This document shows, in pieces, positions 42,511-51,237 of a stretch of 64,000 nucleotides of DNA. Position 1 is the first letter of the stretch. Each line of letters starts with the position of its first letter. Source of the DNA: Agarivorans sp. Alg241-V36. Its GTDB lineage: Bacteria; Pseudomonadota; Gammaproteobacteria; Enterobacterales; Celerinatantimonadaceae. The stretch covers positions 315,163 to 379,162 of the forward strand of contig NZ_UNRE01000001.1 of assembly GCF_900537085.1 (NCBI RefSeq), given 5' to 3'. Under the pieces are notes generated by a model that worked only from the letters and a program-made list of their open reading frames with translations, had not been told where the DNA came from and searched no databases. The translations under genes were made by a program, and so were the position numbers.

Positions 42511-43689
42511 ATGCCGAATATTCGGACTATTAATAACATTCATCAGCAAGGTTTGGCGTGTTTTAATTCGCGCTACCAAGTGGCTGAGGGACAAGCTGCG
42601 CCAGATGCGATTATGCTGCGCAGCGCCAATTTACATGACTACGATTTTCCAAGTGAAGTCAAAGCCTTAGCCCGTTGTGGTGCAGGGGTAAACAATATCC
42701 CAATTCAGCGTTGCTCTGAGCAGGGCATTGTTGTGTTTAATACGCCAGGCGCTAATGCCAATGCGGTAAAAGAGTTGGTATTGGGTGGCATGCTGTTAAG
42801 CGCGCGTAATATTGCAGCTGGTTTAAGCTTTATTGAAGGCTTAAGTGAAGACTTAGACGCTAAGGCACTGCAGCTTAAAGTTGAAGCCGAGAAAAAGGGT
42901 TTTGTGGGCTCTGAGCTTACCGGTAAAACGCTAGGCGTAATTGGTTTAGGTGCAATTGGCGCAGAAGTCGCACACGCAGCACTTAGTTTAGGCATGAAAG
43001 TGGTGGGTTTTGACCCAGCATTAAGTGTACAAGCCGCTTGGCGTTTATCTTCTGAAGTGGAGTGCGCCGATGAGCTAAAAGACTTATTAGCGGCCAGTGA
43101 TTATGTGACCATTCACGTGCCAGCCAATAAACACACCTTAGGCCTCATCAATAGCGACAATTTATCCTCTATCAAACAAGGGGCTGTGCTTTTAAACTTT
43201 GCCCGTGGCAGTATTGTTGATGAAGATGCATTGCTCACGGCTTTAGCTAAGCAACAGTTGTCCCAGTATGTGAGCGACTTTCCCAGCCTTGCTTTGCTTA
43301 AGCATCCTCAAGTCCTTAGTTTGCCACACCTTGGTGCTAGCACGAACGAAGCCGAGCAAAACTGCGCGGTAATGGCGGCGCGCCAGCTAATAGATTTTCT
43401 AGAAAATGGCAATATTCATAATTCAGTGAACTTTCCCAATATTAAGCTAAGCAGGACTGAGGGCTTTCGTATTGCCTTCGCTAACGATAACGTGCCTAAG
43501 GTGTTAAGCAATGTGCTCGCGCTGCTCTCCGACATGGATATTAACGTTATCGATATGCTCAATAAAAGCCGTAACGATATTGCTTATACCCTTATGGATA
43601 TCGCCACGCCAGCGACTAAAGAGTTACTAGATGCTATTGCCAATGTAGAGCATGTATTCCATGTAAACGCGATTGGTGAACACCTTTAA
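42511..43689 (+). CDS. serA: D-3-phosphoglycerate dehydrogenase, short ACT type
   Basis: Start at 42511 with AGGGAG upstream, 392 residues. It has the substrate domain, an NAD-binding LGVIGLGAIGAEVAHAA segment, catalytic ARGSIVDEDAL and LPHLGAST (His) blocks, and a C-terminal ACT domain that likely binds serine as feedback inhibitor (FANDNVPKVLSNVLALLSDM). It lacks the longer ASB domain. With the upstream serC it converts 3-phosphoglycerate to phosphoserine. The gene ends with a 4-base overlap with the convergent TRIC gene. Confidence 0.92.
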   Translation: MPNIRTINNIHQQGLACFNSRYQVAEGQAAPDAIMLRSANLHDYDFPSEVKALARCGAGVNNIPIQRCSEQGIVVFNTPGANANAVKELVLGGMLLSARNIAAGLSFIEGLSEDLDAKALQLKVEAEKKGFVGSELTGKTLGVIGLGAIGAEVAHAALSLGMKVVGFDPALSVQAAWRLSSEVECADELKDLLAASDYVTIHVPANKHTLGLINSDNLSSIKQGAVLLNFARGSIVDEDALLTALAKQQLSQYVSDFPSLALLKHPQVLSLPHLGASTNEAEQNCAVMAARQLIDFLENGNIHNSVNFPNIKLSRTEGFRIAFANDNVPKVLSNVLALLSDMDINVIDMLNKSRNDIAYTLMDIATPATKELLDAIANVEHVFHVNAIGEHL

Positions 43690-44357
43690 GGTTTATGTTG
43701 TTGTTTACGAATTTCCCGGTTTTGTAGCTTGCTAAGTGTGAAGCTGGGAAATCTTAAATCGAGCTCTATGGCTAGCACCCGCAATAGAAATGCTGCACCA
43801 CTGGATAACAATATATTGTAGACCTCGTTTATGCCAAAGTGGCCCAGCACTACGTAAGATAAACTCCCAACAAGACAGGCGGTTACGTAGATTTCGGGCT
43901 CAAAAATAACCAACTTAACTTGTAGCATTAAATCACGAATTGCCGAGCCTAAGGTTGAGCTAATTACCCCCATTAAAATCGCAATCAGCGGTGCAACCTC
44001 ATAGCTCAACGCTTTACTGGTGCCTAGTACTGCAAACAAAGCGATGCCTGCTGCATCCATCCACAATAAGATTCGGTCAATTTTGATCACCCAGTGGGCA
44101 AAGAAATAAGTCATCACCGAGGCGACAATACAAACACTGAGGTAGTTGGGATCGGCTATCCAGAAAATTTGATCGGTTCTTAGCAGTAAGTCGCGGATAG
44201 TTCCGCCACCTATGCCGGTGACAATACCAACAAATACAAAGGCTAAGATGTCTAACTCGCGCTTAGCTGCGGCCAGCGCACCTGTTAGCGCAAATACAAA
44301 TACTGCAATTAAGCCGATTTGGTAAAGAGTGGAGTGAAAGTTTAAATCAAGAGTCAT
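43686..44357 (-). CDS. TRIC cation channel / UPF0126 family membrane protein
   Basis: A 223-residue protein with about seven membrane segments. The duplicated signatures are GIVTGIGGGTIRDLLL in the first half and GVISSTLGSAIRDLML in the second, typical of UPF0126 (YicG), related to eukaryotic trimeric intracellular cation channels. It probably conducts K+ or acts in glycine-related transport; the role is not settled. It is monocistronic. Confidence 0.88.
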   Translation of the reverse strand: MTLDLNFHSTLYQIGLIAVFVFALTGALAAAKRELDILAFVFVGIVTGIGGGTIRDLLLRTDQIFWIADPNYLSVCIVASVMTYFFAHWVIKIDRILLWMDAAGIALFAVLGTSKALSYEVAPLIAILMGVISSTLGSAIRDLMLQVKLVIFEPEIYVTACLVGSLSYVVLGHFGINEVYNILLSSGAAFLLRVLAIELDLRFPSFTLSKLQNREIRKQQHKP

Positions 44358-44445
44358 GCTAGTTAGGGCTGGTGAAAGACAGCTAGATTATAGTGCAAAG
44401 CAGCGGTGATACTTTGATTTCTAACCTTTGAGGCGTTTATTACGC

Positions 44446-45150
44446 TTAGATTAAGCCCATTAATGCCGCTTTTACGGTGGCCGCGGTTTTATTGACTACA
44501 TCGAGCTTGCGCATGGCCTGGCTGATATGAAAATTCACCGTGCGTGCTGTGATATTAAGTATGGTAGCAATCTCTTCAGCTGTTTTCCCGTCTGCGGTCC
44601 ATTTCAGCATTTCTAGCTCGCGCACGCTAAGATCTGGCATCTCGAGTTTTTCTTCGGTAATGCGTGATGCAAGGCCGTGGTGAGTGACTTGAGTTAACCA
44701 CAGCAACTGATAACGGTAGCGCACTAACTCAGCTGGCGTCAGCATCTCTGAGGAGCGCGCTAAAGTTAACATGCCGACCGTGCCATTAGCTTGGCGAGAT
44801 GATTGCGCCCAGCCGTATTCAAGGCCAAATGCACGGGCATCCTCCATTAACTCTGGAGTTTGGGAGAACACTTGGTCACTCCACACAATAGGCAGTTGAG
44901 ACGTCATCCCATGATGGACGGTTGGGTCAACCTTTAAGTAGTTTTTCTCTTGGTAAGTATTCTGCCAAATAGTGGGATAGTTATTGAGCATCTCGGTGCG
45001 AGGAGCAGACAAGGGATATGGAACTCGCAAGCCATAAGCACAAAAGTCGAATCCTAAAGCGTTGGTGATTTTAGATAATTCTTGGAAAAAGGCCTCACTA
45101 GAGCCTTGAGTTTCCAACAAACAGAACTGTTCTTCTAACCAAGCTTCCAT
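44446..45150 (-). CDS. LuxR family AHL-responsive regulator
   Basis: A 234-residue SdiA/LasR-like regulator. The N-terminal autoinducer-binding domain has NYPTIWQNTYQEKNYLKVDP and LPIVWSD, with the conserved Trp, Tyr, Asp and Pro positions of the AHL pocket. The C-terminal LuxR helix-turn-helix (SVRELEMLKWTADGKTAEEI ... NFHI) is complete. The AHL synthase gene and an rsaM-like gene lie adjacent. An imperfect lux box lies in the 155-bp region shared with the divergent rsaM-like gene. Confidence 0.93.
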   Translation of the reverse strand: MEAWLEEQFCLLETQGSSEAFFQELSKITNALGFDFCAYGLRVPYPLSAPRTEMLNNYPTIWQNTYQEKNYLKVDPTVHHGMTSQLPIVWSDQVFSQTPELMEDARAFGLEYGWAQSSRQANGTVGMLTLARSSEMLTPAELVRYRYQLLWLTQVTHHGLASRITEEKLEMPDLSVRELEMLKWTADGKTAEEIATILNITARTVNFHISQAMRKLDVVNKTAATVKAALMGLI

Positions 45151-45224
45151 GAGGGCTTTATCTTCTCCTAGATATGCAATAACTGCGCATAATCATTTTT
45201 CTCGTAGAATTACCAGTATAACGC

Positions 45225-45244
45225 AACTGTTAATGTTGACAATT
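45225..45244. promoter_or_regulatory. imperfect lux box in the luxR/rsaM divergent region
   Basis: AACTGTTAATGTTGACAATT: CTG-N10-CAA, one base off CTG-N10-CAG, with 7 of 10 symmetric positions. The first nine bases match the luxI lux box. It is placed to affect either divergent gene. Confidence 0.5.
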
Positions 45245-45305
45245 GAAGCTTTGGCTTCAGAATGCTTTCATGAGGGAGAGTTCAAATAAATAAAAAAATA
45301 TAATT

Positions 45306-45752
45306 ATGAAAACACAGGCAAGTGTACAGAATATAATCGAATCAACTCGTTATCAGGTTGTCCCTAGTAACGATGGCTTGGTGAGATTATCCGTTGAGCA
45401 GCTTAATGTGCTCGCTTTTAGCCATATCATCTCTGGCTTAGACAATATTAGTGAAGAAGAATTTAATAGTGAGCAGGCAATTTTCAGTGGCTATACCGAA
45501 TGGCTGTTTGAAAATGTGTGCGCTATCACCCTAGGCTGGGACTGGCATTGGCAGTGGCGTAATGGCCGCATGCAATGCCAAGTTAAGGGCCTGCCACGCA
45601 GTAACATTCAGTTGCAAGAAGAGGGCTTTGATGTGAGCCCTCGTCGAAATGATGAACTGTTGTTAGAGGCCATCGAAGCAATGGCTTGGCAAGTAACAAC
45701 AGCGGAAGCGATAAAAAATCGCTACCGTGAATCGCCAATGGTTATGAGTTAA
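45306..45752 (+). CDS. rsaM: RsaM-like quorum-sensing modulator (DUF4902)
   Basis: A 148-residue soluble protein. The FSGYTEWLFE motif and the tryptophan-rich GWDWHWQW are the features of the RsaM/AbaM family, small repressors of AHL synthesis found between luxR and luxI in Burkholderia, Acinetobacter and some pseudomonads. The setting here is identical: divergent from luxR and convergent with luxI (4-base overlap of stop codons). A GAGGGAGAG lies about 26 bases before the ATG, farther than normal. How RsaM proteins act is not known. Confidence 0.78.
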   Translation: MKTQASVQNIIESTRYQVVPSNDGLVRLSVEQLNVLAFSHIISGLDNISEEEFNSEQAIFSGYTEWLFENVCAITLGWDWHWQWRNGRMQCQVKGLPRSNIQLQEEGFDVSPRRNDELLLEAIEAMAWQVTTAEAIKNRYRESPMVMS

Positions 45753-46300
45753 GAAATATCTATGTAGCAGGCGAATAGTGCGTAGCCGTTCACTATTTTT
45801 GGTGGACCGGCACGATGGTAACGAAAACCTGCATTGCGTAGCATTCGCTCAATACCTAGCGGTGAGACCGAAATTAAGCGTTTAGCTCCTTGTTTTTTTG
45901 CGCACTCAATAGAGGCGGTAAGCAAGGCTAAAGCTTCACTCGACATCAGTTGAGTTGGTGCTTGGTTGTGATTGTCAAAGTCTACCGCAGCGAAGCGTGA
46001 TAGCTCCCAAATGTCTTGTTGTTTGGGGCAGGGAAGACCATTTAGCAACTCTGGAAATACTTCTTCCAGTAGGTAAGGCTCGGTGGTGGGCAGTAAACGT
46101 GCACAACCGCTGATGTGGTCTTGGTCGTTTTTAGCGATAACATAAACGGTGTCGTCGCGATCAAATTGGTCTTGCTCTATGCCATCAGGGGTGTCGAGCT
46201 CCCAGCCAAGCATCTCTACAAACACTTGATGACGATAGTGATTTAGATGTTGAAAAGTAGTCGGTGAAAGCTGTTCTGCAACGCCATTAACAAAGTCCAT
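45749..46300 (-). CDS. luxI: acyl-homoserine-lactone synthase, LuxI family
   Basis: A LuxI-type synthase of 183 residues (start at the second methionine, GGGAG with 8-base spacing). Conserved positions are RHQVFVEMLGWEL, DQFDRDDTVYV, GCARLLPTT, EVFPEL and WELSRFAAVD, matching the catalytic Arg, Phe, Trp, Asp, Glu and Arg of the family. It makes an N-acyl-homoserine lactone from SAM and acyl-ACP. A CTG-N10-CAG lux box lies 58 bp upstream, so positive feedback by the adjacent LuxR is expected. The acyl chain cannot be predicted. Confidence 0.94.
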   Translation of the reverse strand: MDFVNGVAEQLSPTTFQHLNHYRHQVFVEMLGWELDTPDGIEQDQFDRDDTVYVIAKNDQDHISGCARLLPTTEPYLLEEVFPELLNGLPCPKQQDIWELSRFAAVDFDNHNQAPTQLMSSEALALLTASIECAKKQGAKRLISVSPLGIERMLRNAGFRYHRAGPPKIVNGYALFACYIDIS

Positions 46301-46357
46301 TAGCATCTCTCCCTTGGTGATGATGCTATGAGTACAATTCAGTGCGAACAGTTTTTA

Positions 46358-46377
46358 AACTGTTAAACCTAACAGCT
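46358..46377. promoter_or_regulatory. lux box of luxI
   Basis: AACTGTTAAACCTAACAGCT: CTG-N10-CAG with arms CTGTTA / TAACAG perfectly symmetric. It lies 58 bp upstream of the luxI start codon, the position for LuxR activation. A second dyad, AACAGTTT / AAACTGTT, partly overlaps it on the left (46347-46364). Confidence 0.8.
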
Positions 46378-46495
46378 AGCTATGACGGTGAAAATCAGCT
46401 ATGGCTTTGTTTTTGTTGGATTTATCAATTGAGCCTTAGTTTTAGCTCTTATATCGCTGCACAAAAAATAAACTTATTATATTTCAGCTAACTAG

Positions 46496-46954
46496 CTAAT
46501 ATTTGAGCAGTTTCTGATGGATCTTTGCGCGGCACTCTTCAATCATGCTATTTGGGAATTGCCGGTAGTCTGGGTAGGGGGTAAATAAAATATTCGGTGC
46601 TAAAAAATTCCATTTTTTTTGATTTGAGGCACTTTTTTCTTCTGGTGCTGTGTCAAATCGTTGCCAGTTAGCCTTTCCTGCCACTAAGTGTATTTTTGCT
46701 GATTTGACTAAATGCTGCTTAAAATTAATTTGCTGTTTAAGCAGTAAATCTTGATGTAAATAGCGTCGCCAATCCTCATCTGGTGCACAAAGCTTAGCGA
46801 ATATAGTTAACACCTTACGCCAGTTATTATTGTTGTTACCTAAAATAGCGTGGCTTAACTCAGCTCCCTTTAGGTCATGATGATTATTTGGTAGAGAGGG
46901 CGTCTGGGTATTGAGATAGAGCACTATTTGCGGTTGTTCGCTACCTAATTGCAC
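46496..46954 (-). CDS. DUF6942-like hypothetical protein
   Basis: A 152-residue soluble protein started at GTG, with AAGGACAG upstream. The NNNWRKVLTIFAKL segment and the KIHLVAGKANW segment resemble the DUF6942 family of Vibrionales and Alteromonadales, from memory. Function unknown. It is divergent from the acyltransferase gene; the Pho boxes lie in the shared 120-bp region and could serve it too. Confidence 0.6.
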   Translation of the reverse strand: MQLGSEQPQIVLYLNTQTPSLPNNHHDLKGAELSHAILGNNNNNWRKVLTIFAKLCAPDEDWRRYLHQDLLLKQQINFKQHLVKSAKIHLVAGKANWQRFDTAPEEKSASNQKKWNFLAPNILFTPYPDYRQFPNSMIEECRAKIHQKLLKY

Positions 46955-46994
46955 TTAACTGTCCTTGTTATTTGTCCACTTCAGGTGTGTGGGT

Positions 46995-47034
46995 GTGTCA
47001 TGCAACTGACACAAATTTGTTGCTTCTTTGTCAT
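46995..47034 (+). promoter_or_regulatory. tandem Pho boxes upstream of the OlsF-like gene
   Basis: Four 7-mers with 4-base spacers: GTGTCAT, CTGACAC, TTGTTGC, TTGTCAT. Three match CTGTCAY at 6 of 7 positions and the third is weak. The 11-bp period is the PhoB signature. The array ends 41 bp before the ATG. The first two 7-mers also form a GTGTCA/TGACAC dyad. Confidence 0.65.
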
Positions 47035-47074
47035 CTTCTGCTTCTAGCCTAACGGCGAATACAGGGAGAGAGCA

Positions 47075-48802
47075 ATGATTTCAGCACAGCAGGTACTTAA
47101 TCAACATTACCCCAGCCTAGCACAGCATCCGCGTCGTTATTCCTTCGCTAGTTGGTTTTTCTCTAAAGTGTTGTTTGAGGAAGAATTTCAAGCCTTTGGC
47201 GAAAAGCATCCTCACTTAAAAGGGGTGGCTTTTATCGACCAAGTATTCACCGAGCTTAATGTCAGTTATCGGGTCAGCCAGAATGAGCGAGAGCGCATTC
47301 CTAGTGAAGGCCGAGTGATTATTGTCGCCAACCATCCAATCGGGTCGATAGATGGTCTTGCTTTGTTGCACCTAGTTAGCCAGGTACGTAAAGACGTTAA
47401 AATTGTTGCTAATGAAATTCTCTCCGCAATTAAGCCTTTGGATGACTTGTTGCTGCCAGTAGATAACATGCATGGTAATAGTCAGCGTAAGCAGCTTAAT
47501 GCCATTAAAGCGCTGTTAGATGAAGAAGGGGCGGTGATTATTTTCCCAGCCGGTGAAGTCTCTCGTTTAAAAGGCATTAAGGTAAAAGATGGAAAGTGGA
47601 CCAAGGGCTTTGTAAGCATTGCTAAGAAAACCAATACTCCCTTGCTGCCCATTTGCGTAAAGGCTAAAAACAGTAAGCTGTTTTACTTTTGCTCTTTTGT
47701 CTATCGACCTTTATCTACTTTGCTATTGGTAAAAGAGCTATTTTTTCACCGTAACAAAGTGTTCTCGATGGTAGTGGGCGAGCAGATCCCGGTAAAGAGT
47801 TTTGGCTTAAGTGGCTTAGATCGCTCCACTCAAGCTCAGTTAATCAAGAAACACCTCTATCGTATTGGTAGTAACAAAAAGGGTTTGTTCCAAACAGAAG
47901 CTGCGATTGCTCATCCGGAGCAGCGTCTGGCCCTTAAAAAGGCAATTAAGCAGCTAGAGATAATAGGTGAGACGCCAGACGGGAAGCAGATTTGCATTTG
48001 TTATGGTAATTCTCAGCCTCTAGTTTTATCTGAACTTGGTCGCTTGCGAGAATTAGCCTTTCGCGCCGTAGGTGAAGGCACCGGTCGACGCACCGATACC
48101 GATAAGTACGATGCAAACTACATGCACCTTATATTGTGGGATGCAGAGCAACTTGAAATTGCTGGCGCTTACCGCTTTGCCGATACCAAACGCTTAATTA
48201 AAGACAAGGGGATTGGCGCTTTGTATAGCCAGTCACTGTTTGAATATGATGAGAAAAACTGTGATTTTTTGGCCTCGGGCATTGAGTTAGGACGCAGTTT
48301 TGTGCAGCCAAAATACTGGGGTAAGCGAAGCCTAGATTACTTATGGCTAGGAATAGGCGCATTTTTAGCGCGCAATCCTCATTATCGATACTTGTTTGGT
48401 CCGGTGAGCATTAGCGCCGCAATGCCAGAAGCTGGCAGAGATTTGTTGATACATTTTTATCAAACTTACTTTCCTTCTAACAAAAGCTATGCGCGTTCGC
48501 GTCAGCCATATCAGCTGGCTAAGCAAATCAAAAACAGTATTCATATGTCTTTCAGCGGTGATGACTATAAAGCTGACTTTGCCCAACTAAAGAGTGCATT
48601 GGCAGCAATGGGCACGGCGGTGCCTACGCTTTATAAGCAATACACCGAGCTATGTCACGCTGGTGGGGTTCAGTTTATTGATTTCAACGTAGATCCAGAA
48701 TTTAACCAGTGTATCGATGGCTTGGTATTAGTCGATTTACATCAGTTGAAAGAGAAGAAAAAAGCCCGTTACATAGACACCCATTTGCTTGATGAAAAGT
48801 AA
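47075..48802 (+). CDS. olsF: bifunctional acyltransferase, OlsF-like (ornithine lipid synthesis)
   Basis: A 575-residue fusion. The N-terminal half (about 40-270) is a PlsC-type O-acyltransferase with NHPIGSIDG and FPAGEVSRLKG. The C-terminal half (about 310-540) is an OlsB-like N-acyltransferase of the GNAT/hemolysin type (GRRTDTDKYDANY, EIAGAYRFAD, IELGRSFVQPKYWG). This is the domain pair of OlsF, which makes ornithine lipids in one protein. The tandem Pho boxes fit replacement of phospholipid by ornithine lipid during phosphate starvation. The first enzyme domain could also use glycine or another amino acid lipid. Confidence 0.85.
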   Translation: MISAQQVLNQHYPSLAQHPRRYSFASWFFSKVLFEEEFQAFGEKHPHLKGVAFIDQVFTELNVSYRVSQNERERIPSEGRVIIVANHPIGSIDGLALLHLVSQVRKDVKIVANEILSAIKPLDDLLLPVDNMHGNSQRKQLNAIKALLDEEGAVIIFPAGEVSRLKGIKVKDGKWTKGFVSIAKKTNTPLLPICVKAKNSKLFYFCSFVYRPLSTLLLVKELFFHRNKVFSMVVGEQIPVKSFGLSGLDRSTQAQLIKKHLYRIGSNKKGLFQTEAAIAHPEQRLALKKAIKQLEIIGETPDGKQICICYGNSQPLVLSELGRLRELAFRAVGEGTGRRTDTDKYDANYMHLILWDAEQLEIAGAYRFADTKRLIKDKGIGALYSQSLFEYDEKNCDFLASGIELGRSFVQPKYWGKRSLDYLWLGIGAFLARNPHYRYLFGPVSISAAMPEAGRDLLIHFYQTYFPSNKSYARSRQPYQLAKQIKNSIHMSFSGDDYKADFAQLKSALAAMGTAVPTLYKQYTELCHAGGVQFIDFNVDPEFNQCIDGLVLVDLHQLKEKKKARYIDTHLLDEK

Positions 48803-48808
48803 CGGTGT

Positions 48809-48829
48809 GAGGCGGAATATCGCCGCCTC
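48809..48829. terminator. hairpin terminator between convergent genes
   Basis: Seven-base stem GAGGCGG / CCGCCTC with a seven-base loop after the acyltransferase gene; only a weak T-run follows. Confidence 0.55.
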
Positions 48830-48868
48830 GTTGTATGCCACACACTAAAAACTGAGTCTTTGTTATAG

Positions 48869-50032
48869 TTAATTTGGCGAACAGCTTTGAATCGCTTTTT
48901 TTAAGCGAATAACTGCCTGCTCTAGCTGTGCTTCTGTTAAGGCGGTAAAGTTTAAGCGAATCGCTTGGTAGTTGGCGGTGTGATTGCTTGGCCAAAACTC
49001 ATCTCCCGGCACTATTGCTACCTTTTGCTGTAATGCCGCCTCCGCTAAAAGAATCGCATTGTGGCGGGTGAGTTTTGCCCAGATAAACATGCCTCCTTGG
49101 GGCACTTCAAAGGTTAATTCACCCTTAAGTTGCTGCTTTAATAGCGCTGCTAAGTAGTCGCGCCGCGCTCGGTAAGTGTTGGTCAACTTGGTTAAGTGCT
49201 CAGCAAACAATGGGTGGCGAACGGTGGCTAATAGCATCATTTGCATGGGCTGGGCAGAGTGTAAGTCGCTTGCTTGTTTTACTTTGTTTAGTGGTTCTAG
49301 CAACGCTTGATTGGCTCTTACATAGCCTACTCGCATGCCGGGTGTGGCTATTTTTGAAAAAGAGCCGAGGTAAAATGCTGCATAACTCGATAGCTCACTC
49401 ACCGTGGGAAGGGGCTCACCTTGATAGCGAAGTTGGCGGTAGGGGGCATCTTCAATAAGGGCAACTTTATATTTGGCTAAGAGGCTGGCAACGGCCTTGC
49501 GTTTGCTTAGGCTCCAGCAATGGCCGCTAGGGTTTTGAAAGTCTGGCACTGCATAAAAAAGCTTTATTTTGTGTTTGGCTAGTTGTTGCTCTAACTGGAC
49601 TAGATTAGGCCCGTCGGATTCCGCTATCACTGTACGTATCTCGGCTTCAGCCAAATCAAACACTTGCAAGGCGCCTAAATAACTGGGCGCTTCACAGAGT
49701 ACTTTATCTCTTGGGTTAAGGTAGCTGCGGGCTATTAAGTCTAAGGCTTGTTGTGAGCCCGTGGTTATCAATACATCTTCGTTTAAGTTGTCGTCGTTAA
49801 GTAGCCATTGGCGAAGCTCAGTTAAGCCTTCGGTAGCACCATATTGAAATATGCTAGGAGATTGAGCCAACTCGGCAGCTGCCTGTGCCAGTATATCTAA
49901 GGGAAACAGTTCTGCATCGGGTAAACCGCCTGCAAGAGAGAGCGTATCGGCTTGCTGAGTTACCTTTAGAATATTGCGTATGTACGAGGGTTTAGTTTGC
50001 TGTACTCGATTACTCACCGTTACCATGGTCAT
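48869..50032 (-). CDS. PLP-dependent aminotransferase, LysN/ARO8 type
   Basis: A 387-residue fold-type I aminotransferase. Key blocks are LAGGLPDAELFP at the start, TGSQQALDLIAR, YAVPDFQNPSGH, and GSFSKIATPGMRVGY with the PLP-binding lysine. It resembles the 2-aminoadipate/aromatic aminotransferase group. No MocR-type DNA-binding domain is fused. Substrate unknown. It is divergent from the AraC gene. Confidence 0.87.
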   Translation of the reverse strand: MTMVTVSNRVQQTKPSYIRNILKVTQQADTLSLAGGLPDAELFPLDILAQAAAELAQSPSIFQYGATEGLTELRQWLLNDDNLNEDVLITTGSQQALDLIARSYLNPRDKVLCEAPSYLGALQVFDLAEAEIRTVIAESDGPNLVQLEQQLAKHKIKLFYAVPDFQNPSGHCWSLSKRKAVASLLAKYKVALIEDAPYRQLRYQGEPLPTVSELSSYAAFYLGSFSKIATPGMRVGYVRANQALLEPLNKVKQASDLHSAQPMQMMLLATVRHPLFAEHLTKLTNTYRARRDYLAALLKQQLKGELTFEVPQGGMFIWAKLTRHNAILLAEAALQQKVAIVPGDEFWPSNHTANYQAIRLNFTALTEAQLEQAVIRLKKAIQSCSPN

Positions 50033-50161
50033 TTACCTACTTAGTGAAAACTGCTCACTATCATTGCAAAAACAACTACGGGGATGCTTTAGCGTTTATG
50101 TGCAATGACTTGTCCATATGTGCTATTTTGAGGAATTGATGATAGGCCGTTAAGGTACTGA

Positions 50162-51055
50162 ATGTCTTTAAGCTCAGATGGAATGCGAGTTAATCGAATC
50201 AACGATGCTTTGTATTATATTCATCAGCATATTGCTGAGCCTTTAAATGCCAAGTTATTAGCCAAAGTAGCAGCTTATTCGCCCCATCATTTTCACCGTT
50301 GCTTTAAGCAGGTTACCGGAGAGAATGTGAATGAATATATTCGTAGAGCGCGCTTGGAACGCTGTGCTAATTTATTGATGTTCTCGCCCGGTTTAACTAT
50401 TCAAGAAGCCTCACACTGTTGTGGTTTTCTGTCTCCCGCATCTTTCTCTCAAGCCTTTAAAAAGCACTTTGCTTGTTCGCCTACTCAGTGGCGAGACAAA
50501 GGATATAGTCAGTTTAGCCAAGCCAATTATCAGCAACATTGGGGTGAAGAGTTACAGCAACGCATGCTCAATGCCAAAACGCTGCAGATGCCTGAGGTTA
50601 AAGTGCAACGTTTGGCTGCCCAGCCAGTTGCTTATGTTAGGCATCAAGGTTACGACCGTTCTATTCGCCAAGCTTACGAGAAGTTGCAGGTCTGGGCCGA
50701 TAGTCAGGGGCTTGCATGGCAAGAAGATAAACTATTAGGTTTATATCACTCCAATCCAGATATTGTGCCAGCTCCGCTGTGTCACTATGTTGCTTGCCTG
50801 GAGGTGGATGGGCCAATAATACGCCGGAGTGGAGTTAGTGCTTTAACCATTCCTGGTGGAATGCACGCCACACTATATGCTGCTGGAGAGTACGGGGAAC
50901 TATTGCCGCTATTGCATAAGTTTTACATGCATTGGTTACCCCAAAGTAGCTATCGCTTGGGTGATACGCCGGCTTATGTTCGCTATTCTCAATGTCAGTT
51001 TCTTGATGAAAATGAGCACTTTGATTTACAACTTTGTATACCGCTAACACTTTAG
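50162..51055 (+). CDS. AraC family regulator with GyrI-like effector domain
   Basis: A 297-residue protein. The N-terminal two helix-turn-helix motifs of AraC/XylS are complete (LNAKLLAKVAAYSPHHFHRC and LTIQEASHCCGFLSPASFSQ), and from about residue 140 a GyrI-like (SOUL/BacmR-type) small-molecule-binding domain follows (VKVQRLAAQPVAYVRHQGY). This is the Rob/SoxS-GyrI type of drug- or stress-responsive regulator. It is divergent from the aminotransferase gene; its targets are unknown. Confidence 0.9.
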   Translation: MSLSSDGMRVNRINDALYYIHQHIAEPLNAKLLAKVAAYSPHHFHRCFKQVTGENVNEYIRRARLERCANLLMFSPGLTIQEASHCCGFLSPASFSQAFKKHFACSPTQWRDKGYSQFSQANYQQHWGEELQQRMLNAKTLQMPEVKVQRLAAQPVAYVRHQGYDRSIRQAYEKLQVWADSQGLAWQEDKLLGLYHSNPDIVPAPLCHYVACLEVDGPIIRRSGVSALTIPGGMHATLYAAGEYGELLPLLHKFYMHWLPQSSYRLGDTPAYVRYSQCQFLDENEHFDLQLCIPLTL

Positions 51056-51237
51056 TTGATTCGTGCTAACAAGTAGATTTCATATATATATCAAATAGCT
51101 GATCATTTTTAACATGCTTATCAATGTAATATTATTGTCATATTTTAGTCATAAAATCGTCGCCCAAATTAGAGCCTAATAGGCTTGTTAGGGATTGCTG
51201 CAGAGCTGGCTATAGCCAATCTGCGAATGGAGATTTT

